33,307 bases of DNA from contig SLFZ01000104.1 in assembly GCA_007123975.1 (NCBI GenBank), positions 1 through 33,307 on the forward strand, written 5' to 3'. Below the pieces are notes generated by a model that was not told the origin of the DNA, did no database searches, and saw nothing but the letters and a program-made list of their open reading frames with translations. Below, one piece after another: positions 18,484 to 27,560 of this stretch. A program made the translations under genes and the position numbers. Within the stretch, counting starts at the first letter, position 1; each line of letters starts with the position of its first letter. This DNA is from Candidatus Izemoplasma sp. (lineage in GTDB: Bacteria > Bacillota_I > Bacilli_A > Izemoplasmatales > Izemoplasmataceae).

Positions 18484-19124
18484 AAACACTCAAATTTTGG
18501 CCTGTGATTCTGTTTTACGGAGCCCTTTGGGGTATCCTCGAAGCAACGTTAGGGTTTGTGCTTCAACTGCCGTTTTTCCCGCATATCGCCTCGGGCTTGG
18601 TAATGTTCCCGGTTGCGATGACGCTGCTCACTGCGGCTTATCGTCACACGCGTTCGGCGAAAAGCCTTCTCTACATCGGTGTGGTCGCCGCTAGTGTTAA
18701 AGCCGTGAATTTGTTGGCACCGAGCATTCTGATGCCTTGGCGAACGTACAATCCGATGATCGCCATTGTTCTAGAAAGTTTGCTTGTCATGGCAGTCATC
18801 GCCGTGGTCGTGGCTCGTCCATGGCCGCAAAAAATCGCGGCGATACTCGTCGCAAGCATCGGCTGGCGCTTCGCCTTCATGGGCGTGCAAGGCCTGCGGT
18901 ATGCGTTGAGTGATTTCACGCACGTGAACTTAACATCGTGGCGCCTTTTCACCGAGTTTACGCTCTTCCAAGGATTCTTGAGTGGCGTGATCGCGGTGGC
19001 ATTTGTCGCTGTGTTCTTGCGAATGGTTAAACCGCGAGAAGCCTTGGAGCGCAAGCCTTGGCTTCAACCGCATTATGCCAGTGCATTGTTTGTGCTTGCG
19101 CTGGTTCTAACGTACGTCTTATAA
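18480..19124 (+). CDS. Uncharacterised polytopic membrane protein (possible substrate-binding/transport component)
   Basis: ATGA overlap with the upstream Mo subunit. About six hydrophobic segments (e.g. VILFYGALWGILEATLGFVLQLPFF, MIAIVLESLLVMAVIAVVVA, FALFVLALVLTYVL-like C-terminus). No family recognised. Confidence 0.75.
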   Translation: MKTLKFWPVILFYGALWGILEATLGFVLQLPFFPHIASGLVMFPVAMTLLTAAYRHTRSAKSLLYIGVVAASVKAVNLLAPSILMPWRTYNPMIAIVLESLLVMAVIAVVVARPWPQKIAAILVASIGWRFAFMGVQGLRYALSDFTHVNLTSWRLFTEFTLFQGFLSGVIAVAFVAVFLRMVKPREALERKPWLQPHYASALFVLALVLTYVL

Positions 19125-19129
19125 TCATG

Positions 19130-19165
19130 GCCAAGGTATGTGTTTCGCATGCCTTGGCTATTTTT
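19130..19165 (+). terminator. Rho-independent terminator or attenuator inside the cluster
   Basis: GCCAAGGTATG-TGTTTCG-CATGCCTTGGC (11 bp, one G-U pair) followed by TATTTTT. Confidence 0.75.
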
Positions 19166-19185
19166 GACACCAAGGAGGTTTCAAC

Positions 19186-20028
19186 ATGGACGTGTATGAG
19201 AAGCTTTTAGCATGCCGTCGACAAAACATTCCCGCCGTCATTGTGACCGCGGTTGAAAAACAAGGCGAAGGCCCTGTCGCAGTGGGCAAAAAGATGATCG
19301 TGACGGCTCGCGGCGAGGCCCATGGCACGGTGGGCGGCGGCAACCTCGAGTTTCACGCGCGGGAAAAGTGTAAAGAGATTTTGAAGACACGCAAACATCT
19401 CCATGAACGCTACGTGCTTAACGACGGTAAAGTCGTTCCCGGCGCGAAAACGTTGCCGATGGTCTGCGGCGGCATTGTGACGCTCTTTTATGAGTATGTT
19501 GGCGCCGAAATGACGGTCTATGTGTTCGGCGCCGGTCACGTTGGCCAAGCGCTCGTCAACACGATGCGACCGCTCAATGCCCACATCACGGTCATCGATG
19601 AACGCGAGGTTGTCATTACGCGCTTTCAAAACGCCGATCGTACGGTGCATTCCGGGTTTGCCGATTTCATCGACAAAGAAGGCATTGAACCCGGCGCGTT
19701 TGTTGTCATTTGCACGCCTTCGCATGCGTATGACTACCACGTCATCAATAAAGTTTTTGAGAAAAAACTAGAGCCAAAGTACATGGGCATGCTATGCAGT
19801 CCGAAGAAACTGCGCGAGTACTTGGAAAAAGCCTATGAACGATTCGGAAAATCGATTGATTTAAGCCGTTTTTACGCACCAATCGGCCTATCAACGGGCG
19901 GTGGTTCGCCCGAAGAAATCGCGATATCGATAGCCGCTGAAATCTTAGCCGTACACCACGACAAACCGATTATCGGCCACATGAGGGAGACCGAAAATGG
20001 TAACCGTCGTTACTGGGAAAATGAATGA
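19186..20028 (+). CDS. xdhC: XdhC/CoxI-family molybdenum hydroxylase maturation protein
   Basis: 'GKKMIVTARGEAHGTVGGGNLE', 'VYVFGAGHVGQALVNTMRPLNAHITVIDERE', 'YMGMLCSPKKLREYLEKA', 'PIGLSTGGGSPEEIAISIAAEILA'. Confidence 0.92.
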   Translation: MDVYEKLLACRRQNIPAVIVTAVEKQGEGPVAVGKKMIVTARGEAHGTVGGGNLEFHAREKCKEILKTRKHLHERYVLNDGKVVPGAKTLPMVCGGIVTLFYEYVGAEMTVYVFGAGHVGQALVNTMRPLNAHITVIDEREVVITRFQNADRTVHSGFADFIDKEGIEPGAFVVICTPSHAYDYHVINKVFEKKLEPKYMGMLCSPKKLREYLEKAYERFGKSIDLSRFYAPIGLSTGGGSPEEIAISIAAEILAVHHDKPIIGHMRETENGNRRYWENE

Positions 20029-20497
20029 GGGAAAAACCACGGCGATGATGAACCTGCACGCCCGTGAGGGCGGAGACGGCTTTGTCTCGCTCAAACGGAT
20101 GCAAGGCAACGATGTCTTGCATTTCGACGCGATGCGCCTGTCGGATGGTGAAACGCGACGTTTCGCTGCCCATGAGGCGCACACCATCATTGACTTTCCC
20201 GAAGGGGCTCAACTTGGTCCTTATCGCTTTCACAAAGAAACGCTTGATTGGATTGCATCGTCTGTCGATGCGATGATTGCGCAGAAGACGTCGCCCATCT
20301 ACCTTGATGAAGTCGGTGTTTTGGAGTTGCGCGGCGAAGGGTTTCACCACGCAATAAGCGCGCTCATCGACGCGGGATGCGATCTCGTGCTCTCAATACG
20401 TGAAGACTTGGTTCCAAAAATCATAGAGAAATATGACCTTACCATAACGCGCAAGCTTTTTGCAAACGAGGTGACGCCATGCACGACATCGCCATAA
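19997..20497 (+). CDS. Small P-loop NTPase (THEP1-like nucleoside-triphosphatase)
   Basis: Walker A VVTGKMNEGKTT; Walker B-like YLDEVGVLELRGEGF, resembling the 'DEIGxMEL' motif of THEP1 NTPases; overlaps xdhC by 32 nt. Confidence 0.7.
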   Translation: MVTVVTGKMNEGKTTAMMNLHAREGGDGFVSLKRMQGNDVLHFDAMRLSDGETRRFAAHEAHTIIDFPEGAQLGPYRFHKETLDWIASSVDAMIAQKTSPIYLDEVGVLELRGEGFHHAISALIDAGCDLVLSIREDLVPKIIEKYDLTITRKLFANEVTPCTTSP

Positions 20498-21759
20498 AAC
20501 ACGGCCGCGTGTATCATGAGGGGCGCTGGGTTAAAACCAATGTCTACATTGATGACGAACGCATCGCTGCCATCACCGATGACGACTTGCCCGCGCATGA
20601 GATCATTGATGCCACGCAAAAAGACGTCTTGCCCGGCCTGATCGATCCACACGTTCATTTTGAGCTCGATTTGGGCGAGGCCGTTTCAGTGGATGACTTT
20701 TTAGGTGGGTCGAAAGCGGCCTTGCATGGTGGTGTAACCACGGTCATCGACTTCCTTGATCCGACCGACACCGTTGAAGGCTTAAAAGCCGCGTACATCA
20801 AGCGAAAGAAGCAGGCTGAAAAAAGCCTTATCGACGTGCGTTTTCACGCGACGCTTAAAGCGCCAAAATGCGACCTCGAAGCCTACGTGAAGACCGTGAA
20901 AGCCCTCGGAATGCACTCCATCAAGGTGTTCACAACCTATTCCGAATCCGGACGACGTACCGATGACGACGCGATTGCGACGCTTTTGAAGCTCACGACG
21001 AAACACGATTTCACCCTTGTCGTTCACGCCGAACGTGACGAACGGATTGTGCACGATGACCGGTTTACGCACGAAGATCTCACAACGTCTCGCCCGGAAG
21101 TTGCGGAGATTGAGGCCGCATTAAGGCTTTCTGAACTCATCCGCGTCACCGCAGGGCGAGCCTACATGGTGCACACGAGCAGTGGACGCACCGTTGAACT
21201 GCTTAAGCAGCGGGCCGCGGACTTGCTTAATAAAAAACTCTTTTTAGAAACCTGCCCGCAATACCTCATCTTTAACGAAGATCGTTTAAAAGGCGAAGAA
21301 GGCAAGCGTTTCACGTTCGCACCGCCGCTACGCGACGATGTTGCGCGACAAAAACTGCTCGCGCATGAAAATGCAATCTACGCCTTTGGCACCGATCATT
21401 GCGCGTTTCATTGGGCCGACAAAGACAAACCGCGTCTGCGCGATATCCCTCTCGGCATTGGTGGCGTTGAATTTAGCTATGGGGTGCTTGATTTGGTCGT
21501 TGGAGAAAGCGTCGTTCAGCGCATGAGCGAGCGTTTGGCGACGCTCTTCAAGATTGAAGGAAAAGGACGTCTCAGCGAAGGCGCCATCGCCGACGTTGCC
21601 ATCTATGATGCGACGCCTCGGGTGGTCGAATCCCACCATGGTAACGCCGATTATAGCGTCTACACCGGAGAGACGGTCTCAGGCAAGTTCACCGACGTCA
21701 TTGCGCGTGGTAATGTGGTGTTGCGGGATGGCTTACTGGTGATGAAGGAGGATGCGTAA
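20479..21759 (+). CDS. hyuA: D-hydantoinase / dihydropyrimidinase-family amidohydrolase (HyuA-like)
   Basis: 'VLPGLIDPHVHFELDLG', 'HGGVTTVIDFLDPTD', 'MHSIKVFTTY' (carbamylated Lys region), 'MVHTSSG', 'GTDHCAF'. Confidence 0.92.
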   Translation: MHDIAIKHGRVYHEGRWVKTNVYIDDERIAAITDDDLPAHEIIDATQKDVLPGLIDPHVHFELDLGEAVSVDDFLGGSKAALHGGVTTVIDFLDPTDTVEGLKAAYIKRKKQAEKSLIDVRFHATLKAPKCDLEAYVKTVKALGMHSIKVFTTYSESGRRTDDDAIATLLKLTTKHDFTLVVHAERDERIVHDDRFTHEDLTTSRPEVAEIEAALRLSELIRVTAGRAYMVHTSSGRTVELLKQRAADLLNKKLFLETCPQYLIFNEDRLKGEEGKRFTFAPPLRDDVARQKLLAHENAIYAFGTDHCAFHWADKDKPRLRDIPLGIGGVEFSYGVLDLVVGESVVQRMSERLATLFKIEGKGRLSEGAIADVAIYDATPRVVESHHGNADYSVYTGETVSGKFTDVIARGNVVLRDGLLVMKEDA

Positions 21760-21760
21760 G

Positions 21761-23062
21761 ATGAAAAAAGCGCTGATCAACGTCCGCATTTACGACTACG
21801 ATACCTACATCGAAAACGGGTTTGTCGTTTTTGGCGAAGCGGTTGAAGCGGTTGGCCCAATGGCTGAATTTAACCATCCGGTTGACGAATGCATCGATGG
21901 CAACGGATTGCTTGTGTTGCCGGGGTTCGTCCTTGGCCATACGCATATCTATTCCACGTTTGCGCGTGGGCTTGCGCTTCCATTCAACCCGCACAGTTTT
22001 CAAGACATACTCGACCAACTCTGGTGGAAAATCGATCGCCAACTCGACAACGACACAACCTACCATAGCGCCGTGGTCTACGCCACAGACGCGCTCAAAA
22101 ACGGCATCACCACCATCATCGACCACCATGCCAGCGGACAAGACATCGAGGGTTCGCTCGATGCCTTAACACGCGGTGTGGTTGATAAAGTCGGTCTGCG
22201 TGGCATGTTCTGTTTTGAATCGAGCGATCGCTTTGACATCGACGCGTGCATCCGCGAAAACCAATCGTTCATAGACCAAAACCACACGGGAAAAACCGCC
22301 GCGCATTTCGGGTTGCACGCATCGATGAGCCTAAGCGATGATTCGCTAGTCCGCATCGCAAAAGCGCGGAAAGGCGCCCCCATTCATGTTCACGTTGCGG
22401 AAAGCGAACTCGACCAAGAAAACGCGCTGAAGCGGTCGAATGCGCGTGTTGTCAAACGACTCGATGCCCATGGCCTTTTAGGAGAAGACGCGTTGATCGT
22501 CCATGGGCTACATCTTGATGAAGATGAGCTCGATATTCTCAAAGACCGTCGTGTGACGGTGGCTTTGAATGTCGGGTCGAACATGAACAACGCCGTTGGG
22601 TTGCCGTTGTACCGCGAACTGAAGGCGCGAAACATCCCTGTGATTGTCGGCAACGATGGCTTATCCACGAGCGTGACCAACGAGTATTTGACGTTGATGC
22701 ATTCGATGCATTTAAAAGATGCGACGCCCTTAGCGTTTGGCCTTGATGACATGCACACGTTAATCGAGACGACCTACGCGTATGCCTCACGGCGTTTGGG
22801 CATCAAGTTGGGTAAAATTTGTCCCGGATACGCAGCTGATTTGATTGCACTCCCCTATGATCCACCGACGCCCATGAACGAAACGAACGCGCTGGGCCAT
22901 CTGGTGTTTGGCATGTTTGCGGCTTTCAAGGTAAAACACGCCTTCGTTGGTGGCGAATGTGTGCTTCGGGATTATGCCGTTCCTTGGGATGAAAAGCGCG
23001 CATACGGCGACGCCCGCGAGGCCGCCGATGCGTTATGGAATCGAATAAGGAAAGAAGGGTGA
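21761..23062 (+). CDS. ssnA: SsnA-like aminohydrolase (metallo-dependent hydrolase)
   Basis: 'VLPGFVLGHTHIYSTFARGLALP', 'TTIIDHHAS', 'PIHVHVAESE', 'VGNDGLSTSV'; SD GGAGGA favours ATG 21761 over ORF start 21752. Confidence 0.88.
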   Translation: MKKALINVRIYDYDTYIENGFVVFGEAVEAVGPMAEFNHPVDECIDGNGLLVLPGFVLGHTHIYSTFARGLALPFNPHSFQDILDQLWWKIDRQLDNDTTYHSAVVYATDALKNGITTIIDHHASGQDIEGSLDALTRGVVDKVGLRGMFCFESSDRFDIDACIRENQSFIDQNHTGKTAAHFGLHASMSLSDDSLVRIAKARKGAPIHVHVAESELDQENALKRSNARVVKRLDAHGLLGEDALIVHGLHLDEDELDILKDRRVTVALNVGSNMNNAVGLPLYRELKARNIPVIVGNDGLSTSVTNEYLTLMHSMHLKDATPLAFGLDDMHTLIETTYAYASRRLGIKLGKICPGYAADLIALPYDPPTPMNETNALGHLVFGMFAAFKVKHAFVGGECVLRDYAVPWDEKRAYGDAREAADALWNRIRKEG

Positions 23063-23065
23063 CCG

Positions 23066-24145
23066 ATGAAACTAAAAACCACGTTTGACGGCTTGACACT
23101 TGAGAATCCACTAATGCCTGCGGCCGGGCCACTTGTCGGCGACGACAAGAAGATGATCTACCTGCGAAACGCCGGTTGTGGCGCCATCGTCAGCAAAACC
23201 ATTTCCACTAAAGACCCGAAAATACCCAGACCGTGTATCTTCGGTGACAAACATCAAGTGATGAACAGCGAACTGTGGAGCGAACACGCGATGGAACGCT
23301 GGCGCGATGAGTTTTTCCCGAACTACGCAAAAGAGAATGACCGTCCACTGATTGTCAGCGTCGGCTACTCCAAAACTGACATGGAAACCTTGATTCCGAT
23401 GTTTGATTCTGTCGCCGATGCTTTCGAAGTGTCAACCCATTACGTTGGAACCGACTTGTCTGTCATCGCCGACACCGTCTCAACGATTCGCAAACACACA
23501 AAAAAGCCTATTTACATGAAAATAAGCCCTCACCTTCCTGACCCCGAAGGATTCGCCCGTGTGATTAAAGAAGCGGGAGCCAACGGCATCGTGGCCATTA
23601 ACTCGCTAGGCCCGACGATGAAAATCGACGTTGCATCCCGACGGATTGTCTACGGCAACGAAGAAGGGTACGTTTGGACTAGTGGGCCGGTGATTAAACC
23701 GCTTGCGCTCGCCGTGGTGCATAAAATTAAGTCTGCCGAGCCTGACCTTACCGTCATCGGCGTTGGCGGCATCGCGTCGGCCGACGATGTGATTGAGTTT
23801 CTGCTCGCTGGTGCCTCGGCGGTTCAAATGCTTTCGGCGGCGATGATCAAAGGCAAGCAACTGTACAAGAAAATCGTCGATGATTTGCCCAAGGCCCTGG
23901 AAAAATACGGCTTTGATTCAATAGAAGAGGTTTTGTCTACAAGGTTGACCAACGATGTGGTGTACGAAGCGAACACACCGACGTTAATCGAAGACAAATG
24001 CATCGAGTGCATGCTGTGTGTGAAAGTGTGCCCATACCATGCGATTGAGTTTAAAGATAAGATTACCTTTGATTCCGAACGCTGTTTCCAATGTGGTCTT
24101 TGCGTCGCGCAATGCCCGACCGACGCCATTGAAATGAAACGTTAG
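23066..24145 (+). CDS. PreA-like (dihydroorotate/dihydropyrimidine dehydrogenase-family) flavoprotein with two [4Fe-4S] motifs
   Basis: N-terminal 'GLTLENPLMPAAGPL', 'IGVGGIASADDVIEFLLAGASAVQM'; C-terminal CIECMLCVKVCP and CFQCGLCVAQCP. Confidence 0.9.
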   Translation: MKLKTTFDGLTLENPLMPAAGPLVGDDKKMIYLRNAGCGAIVSKTISTKDPKIPRPCIFGDKHQVMNSELWSEHAMERWRDEFFPNYAKENDRPLIVSVGYSKTDMETLIPMFDSVADAFEVSTHYVGTDLSVIADTVSTIRKHTKKPIYMKISPHLPDPEGFARVIKEAGANGIVAINSLGPTMKIDVASRRIVYGNEEGYVWTSGPVIKPLALAVVHKIKSAEPDLTVIGVGGIASADDVIEFLLAGASAVQMLSAAMIKGKQLYKKIVDDLPKALEKYGFDSIEEVLSTRLTNDVVYEANTPTLIEDKCIECMLCVKVCPYHAIEFKDKITFDSERCFQCGLCVAQCPTDAIEMKR

Positions 24146-24156
24146 GAGGAACCACG

Positions 24157-26250
24157 ATGTCAAACATTCATCATTCGGTGCCGAAAATCGATGCTTCAGA
24201 GAAGATTTCCGGACGCATGGCGTACGTTGCAGACATTCGCATCGACGGCATGTTGCATGCGAAAACCGTTCGCTCCACCGAAGCCCACGCGCGGATTCGT
24301 GATATCCGTGTGCCTACCTTACCAGAAGGGTATTACGTGATCGACCACCGCGACATTCCCGGCAAAAACGTCGTCAAGATGATTTTTGAGGATTGGCCGG
24401 TGTTCGCCGTTGACAAAGTGCATCATATCGGTGAGCCGATCATGTTGGTTGTCGGTCCCGACAAACGCGTGGTGCAAACCTTGGTTGACGCCATCGAGAT
24501 TGACTATGAACCGCTTGAATCCGTCTTCTCAATGACCGAAAGTGTTATCCATTACCATTATGATAAGGGTGACGCCGAGGCTGCGTTCAAGGAAGCCGAC
24601 CGGATTATTGCGCATGAGTACGATACCGGCTACCAGGAACAAGCCTACATCGAACCCCAAGGGTTCATCGGCACCTACGAAGACGATCGCATTCATTTAA
24701 TTGGATCGATTCAAGCGCCCTATTACGTGAAAAACGCCGTCATCGAGACCATGGCTTGCGCGCCTGAGGACATCCGTGTGGTGCAAGCCACCGTCGGTGG
24801 CGCATTCGGCGGAAAAGAAGAGTTTCCTTCGTTGATTGGCTGTCAACTCGCAGTGGCATTGAAAAAAATCAAAAAGCCGATTAAGTTGATCTATGAACGC
24901 GAAGAAGACATGGACACCACCACGAAGCGTCACCCGAGCAAGACACGCATTGAAGGCGCGATTAAAGATGGTAAAATTACCGCCTTAAGGACACATATCG
25001 GCATTGATAGCGGGGCGTTCATCGGTTTATCCGGTGTCGTGCTTTCGAGAGCCATTATTGCGTCGACATCCGCTTACACGGTCGACAACCTCGACATTTC
25101 AGGCGATGTGTATAAGACAAACACCGTTCCCAACGGCGCGTTTCGCGGATTTGGCGCGCCACAGATGATCTACGCGGTGGAGATGTTTTTCCACCATGTC
25201 GCCAAAGAACTCGGTGTCGATGTTCATGCATTCCGACTCAAACACCTCGCCAAACAAGGTGATCGCACCTCCACAAGCGGGCTTTTCCGTGATCCGATAC
25301 TGATGCCGGAAATGATTGAGCGCGCTTGTGCGATGTCAGATTACCACCGAAAGCGCAAGGCTTACGCTGACCCCAATGTGTATAAAGGCATTGGCATGAG
25401 CTGGTTCTTGCATGGATGTGGCTTCACCGGCAGCGGTGAGGCGGAGCACATCAAAGCGAAAGTCACGTTGGAAAAACTCGCATCTGGCCTCGTGCACCTT
25501 CGTGTGGCTGCGGTGGACATGGGACAGGGGGCGAAAACGACGCTGATGAAGGTGGCGGCTGAAACGTTAGGCCTACCGCTTGAACGTATTGTTTACGACA
25601 ACCCAGACACCGACCTGGTGCCGGACTCGGGTCCGACGGTGGCCTCGCGGACGGCGATGGTCGTCGGTGGGCTCATCGCCCGCGCAGCGGCACGTTTGAA
25701 GGATGAATGGAACGATGGTGAGCATCAGACCATCACTGAACAATACACACAGCCTGAGTACATGGCATGGAACCAAGATACCTTCACAGGCGATGCCTAC
25801 CCTGCGTATTCTTGGGGCGTGAACGTGGTCGAGGTTGAAGTCGATAAGACGACCCTAGAGGTTCAAGTGAAAAACATCTGGTCAACCTATGACGTCGGAA
25901 AATCCTTAGACGACAACATCGTGATTGGCCAAGCCGACGGTGGCACAGCGCAAGGTGTGGCGTACGGCTACTTGGAAGTTATGCGTCACCACCGAGGCAA
26001 ACTGCTTCAGAAAAACATGACAGACTATGTGATTCCAACCGCCGTGGACATGGCCAAAACGGAAACCGAACTCTTCGATAACCCCTTCGCGTTTGGTCCA
26101 TACGGCGCCAAAGGCGCTGGCGAGTTGACGCTTGTGGGTGGCGCGCCGGCGGTGGCGTTGGCCATTGAGATGGCGATTGGTGAACGCGTCCATTCCATTC
26201 CGGCAACACCGGAATACCTGATGGAGGTGCTGAAAAATGCAAAGCGTTAA
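24157..26250 (+). CDS. Molybdopterin-binding large subunit of molybdenum hydroxylase 2
   Basis: 'TVGGAFGGKEEFPSLIGC', 'PNGAFRGFGAPQMIYAVE', 'AAVDMGQGAKTTLMKVAAETLGL', 'GPYGAKGAGELTLVGGAPA'. Confidence 0.95.
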   Translation: MSNIHHSVPKIDASEKISGRMAYVADIRIDGMLHAKTVRSTEAHARIRDIRVPTLPEGYYVIDHRDIPGKNVVKMIFEDWPVFAVDKVHHIGEPIMLVVGPDKRVVQTLVDAIEIDYEPLESVFSMTESVIHYHYDKGDAEAAFKEADRIIAHEYDTGYQEQAYIEPQGFIGTYEDDRIHLIGSIQAPYYVKNAVIETMACAPEDIRVVQATVGGAFGGKEEFPSLIGCQLAVALKKIKKPIKLIYEREEDMDTTTKRHPSKTRIEGAIKDGKITALRTHIGIDSGAFIGLSGVVLSRAIIASTSAYTVDNLDISGDVYKTNTVPNGAFRGFGAPQMIYAVEMFFHHVAKELGVDVHAFRLKHLAKQGDRTSTSGLFRDPILMPEMIERACAMSDYHRKRKAYADPNVYKGIGMSWFLHGCGFTGSGEAEHIKAKVTLEKLASGLVHLRVAAVDMGQGAKTTLMKVAAETLGLPLERIVYDNPDTDLVPDSGPTVASRTAMVVGGLIARAAARLKDEWNDGEHQTITEQYTQPEYMAWNQDTFTGDAYPAYSWGVNVVEVEVDKTTLEVQVKNIWSTYDVGKSLDDNIVIGQADGGTAQGVAYGYLEVMRHHRGKLLQKNMTDYVIPTAVDMAKTETELFDNPFAFGPYGAKGAGELTLVGGAPAVALAIEMAIGERVHSIPATPEYLMEVLKNAKR

Positions 26251-26710
26251 GTTTAGATTAAACGGCAACCCCGTGACATTGAAAACGGATCCGACGCGTC
26301 GTTTCTTGGACGTGTTGCGAGAAGACTTGTCGCACACGGGGCCGAAGGAAGGCTGCGGGGAAGGCGAGTGTGGTGCGTGCGCCGTCTTGATCGATGGGCA
26401 CATCACCAACAGTTGCATTTTGCCGCTTGGCAACGTTGATGGCCGTGATGTGATGACAATTGAAGGTTATCGCGAAACCGAGCGCTATCGCGTGCTTGAA
26501 GAAGCATATATTGCGGAAGGTGCAGTGCAATGCGGCATCTGCATTCCTGGCATGATTATCGCTTCAGAAAGCTTGTTGCATCATAACCCTAGTCCTACCG
26601 ATGACGAGATTCGCATTGGACTGTCCGGCAACCTCTGCCGTTGCACCGGTTACAACATGATCATTCGTGCGATCAAACGCGCCGCCGAAAGGGGGAAGGG
26701 TTTATGGTAA
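26237..26710 (+). CDS. [2Fe-2S] subunit of molybdenum hydroxylase 2
   Basis: GCGEGECGACAVLIDGHITNSC and CGIC...NLCRCTGY motifs. Confidence 0.95.
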   Translation: MQSVKFRLNGNPVTLKTDPTRRFLDVLREDLSHTGPKEGCGEGECGACAVLIDGHITNSCILPLGNVDGRDVMTIEGYRETERYRVLEEAYIAEGAVQCGICIPGMIIASESLLHHNPSPTDDEIRIGLSGNLCRCTGYNMIIRAIKRAAERGKGLW

Positions 26711-27546
26711 GCCATGCCATTCCGAAAACCTATGCCGAAGCCCTTGAGATACTCAAAGACGGGACCCATCGTGTGGTCGCCGGAGGCACGGACATGATGG
26801 TTCGTAACCGCGCGTGGGCCGGGCTTCCCCCGGCGTTTGATAAACCGCTATTGTTCGCGTTTAACCTCCCCGAACTGAAGTACGTAAGGGTTGATGAAAA
26901 GGCCATTTACATCGGGTCCATGACCGACCTTGAAACCTTATTGCACCACGAGGACACGCCGTCTTTGCTCCGTGAAGTCATCGGCGAAATGGCCTCGCCG
27001 GCTATTCGTTATGTCTCGACGCTAGCCGGAAACATCGTCAACGCCTCACCGGCGGCCGACAGTTTGCTTGCGCTCTACGCACTCGACGCGCAAATTGTTT
27101 TGGAAAGCGTAGAAGGAAAGCGTGTCTTGCCAATCGAGAAAATGATTCTCGGCCCGGGCAAAACCGTGCTGGATCACGATGAAATCATCGCTGAAATTCG
27201 GATGCCGAAGTCGTCGTTTACCCACACCGCATTTCGAAAAGTCGGCGGTCGACGTGCCGATGCCATCACGAAAGTAGGCTTTATCGGTTGCGCCGTGGTA
27301 GACGATGGTATCATACGTGACCTGCGACTTATTTTTAACGCGGTTGCGCCAACGCTGGTGCGTGTGAAATCGGTTGAAGCCTTGCACATTGGCCATGCCA
27401 TTGAAGACGTGCTAGACGACATCGAAACCATCACGCATCATTACGCAGAACACATTAATCCCATTGACGATCAACGCTCCAACCGAGCATACCGCAAAGA
27501 AACAGCCCTAGAGCTCGCACGGCATTTCATCAAAACCTTGCAATGA
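26704..27546 (+). CDS. FAD-binding subunit of molybdenum hydroxylase 2
   Basis: 'VVAGGTDMMV', 'IRYVSTLAGNIVNASPAADSLLALYAL'; start at 26704 after GGGGGAAGGG rather than ORF start 26641. Confidence 0.92.
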   Translation: MVSHAIPKTYAEALEILKDGTHRVVAGGTDMMVRNRAWAGLPPAFDKPLLFAFNLPELKYVRVDEKAIYIGSMTDLETLLHHEDTPSLLREVIGEMASPAIRYVSTLAGNIVNASPAADSLLALYALDAQIVLESVEGKRVLPIEKMILGPGKTVLDHDEIIAEIRMPKSSFTHTAFRKVGGRRADAITKVGFIGCAVVDDGIIRDLRLIFNAVAPTLVRVKSVEALHIGHAIEDVLDDIETITHHYAEHINPIDDQRSNRAYRKETALELARHFIKTLQ

Positions 27547-27560
27547 GAAAGGATGGTCAC

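Noticed and set aside
16159-26250. Selenocysteine insertion in the molybdenum hydroxylases
   Set aside because: Both large-subunit ORFs are uninterrupted; any selenium in this enzyme class is a labile cofactor ligand, not an encoded selenocysteine.
26641-26703. Extended N-terminus of the second FAD subunit as given in the ORF track
   Set aside because: It overlaps the 2Fe-2S gene in another frame; ATG 26704 has a good SD and matches the usual family start.
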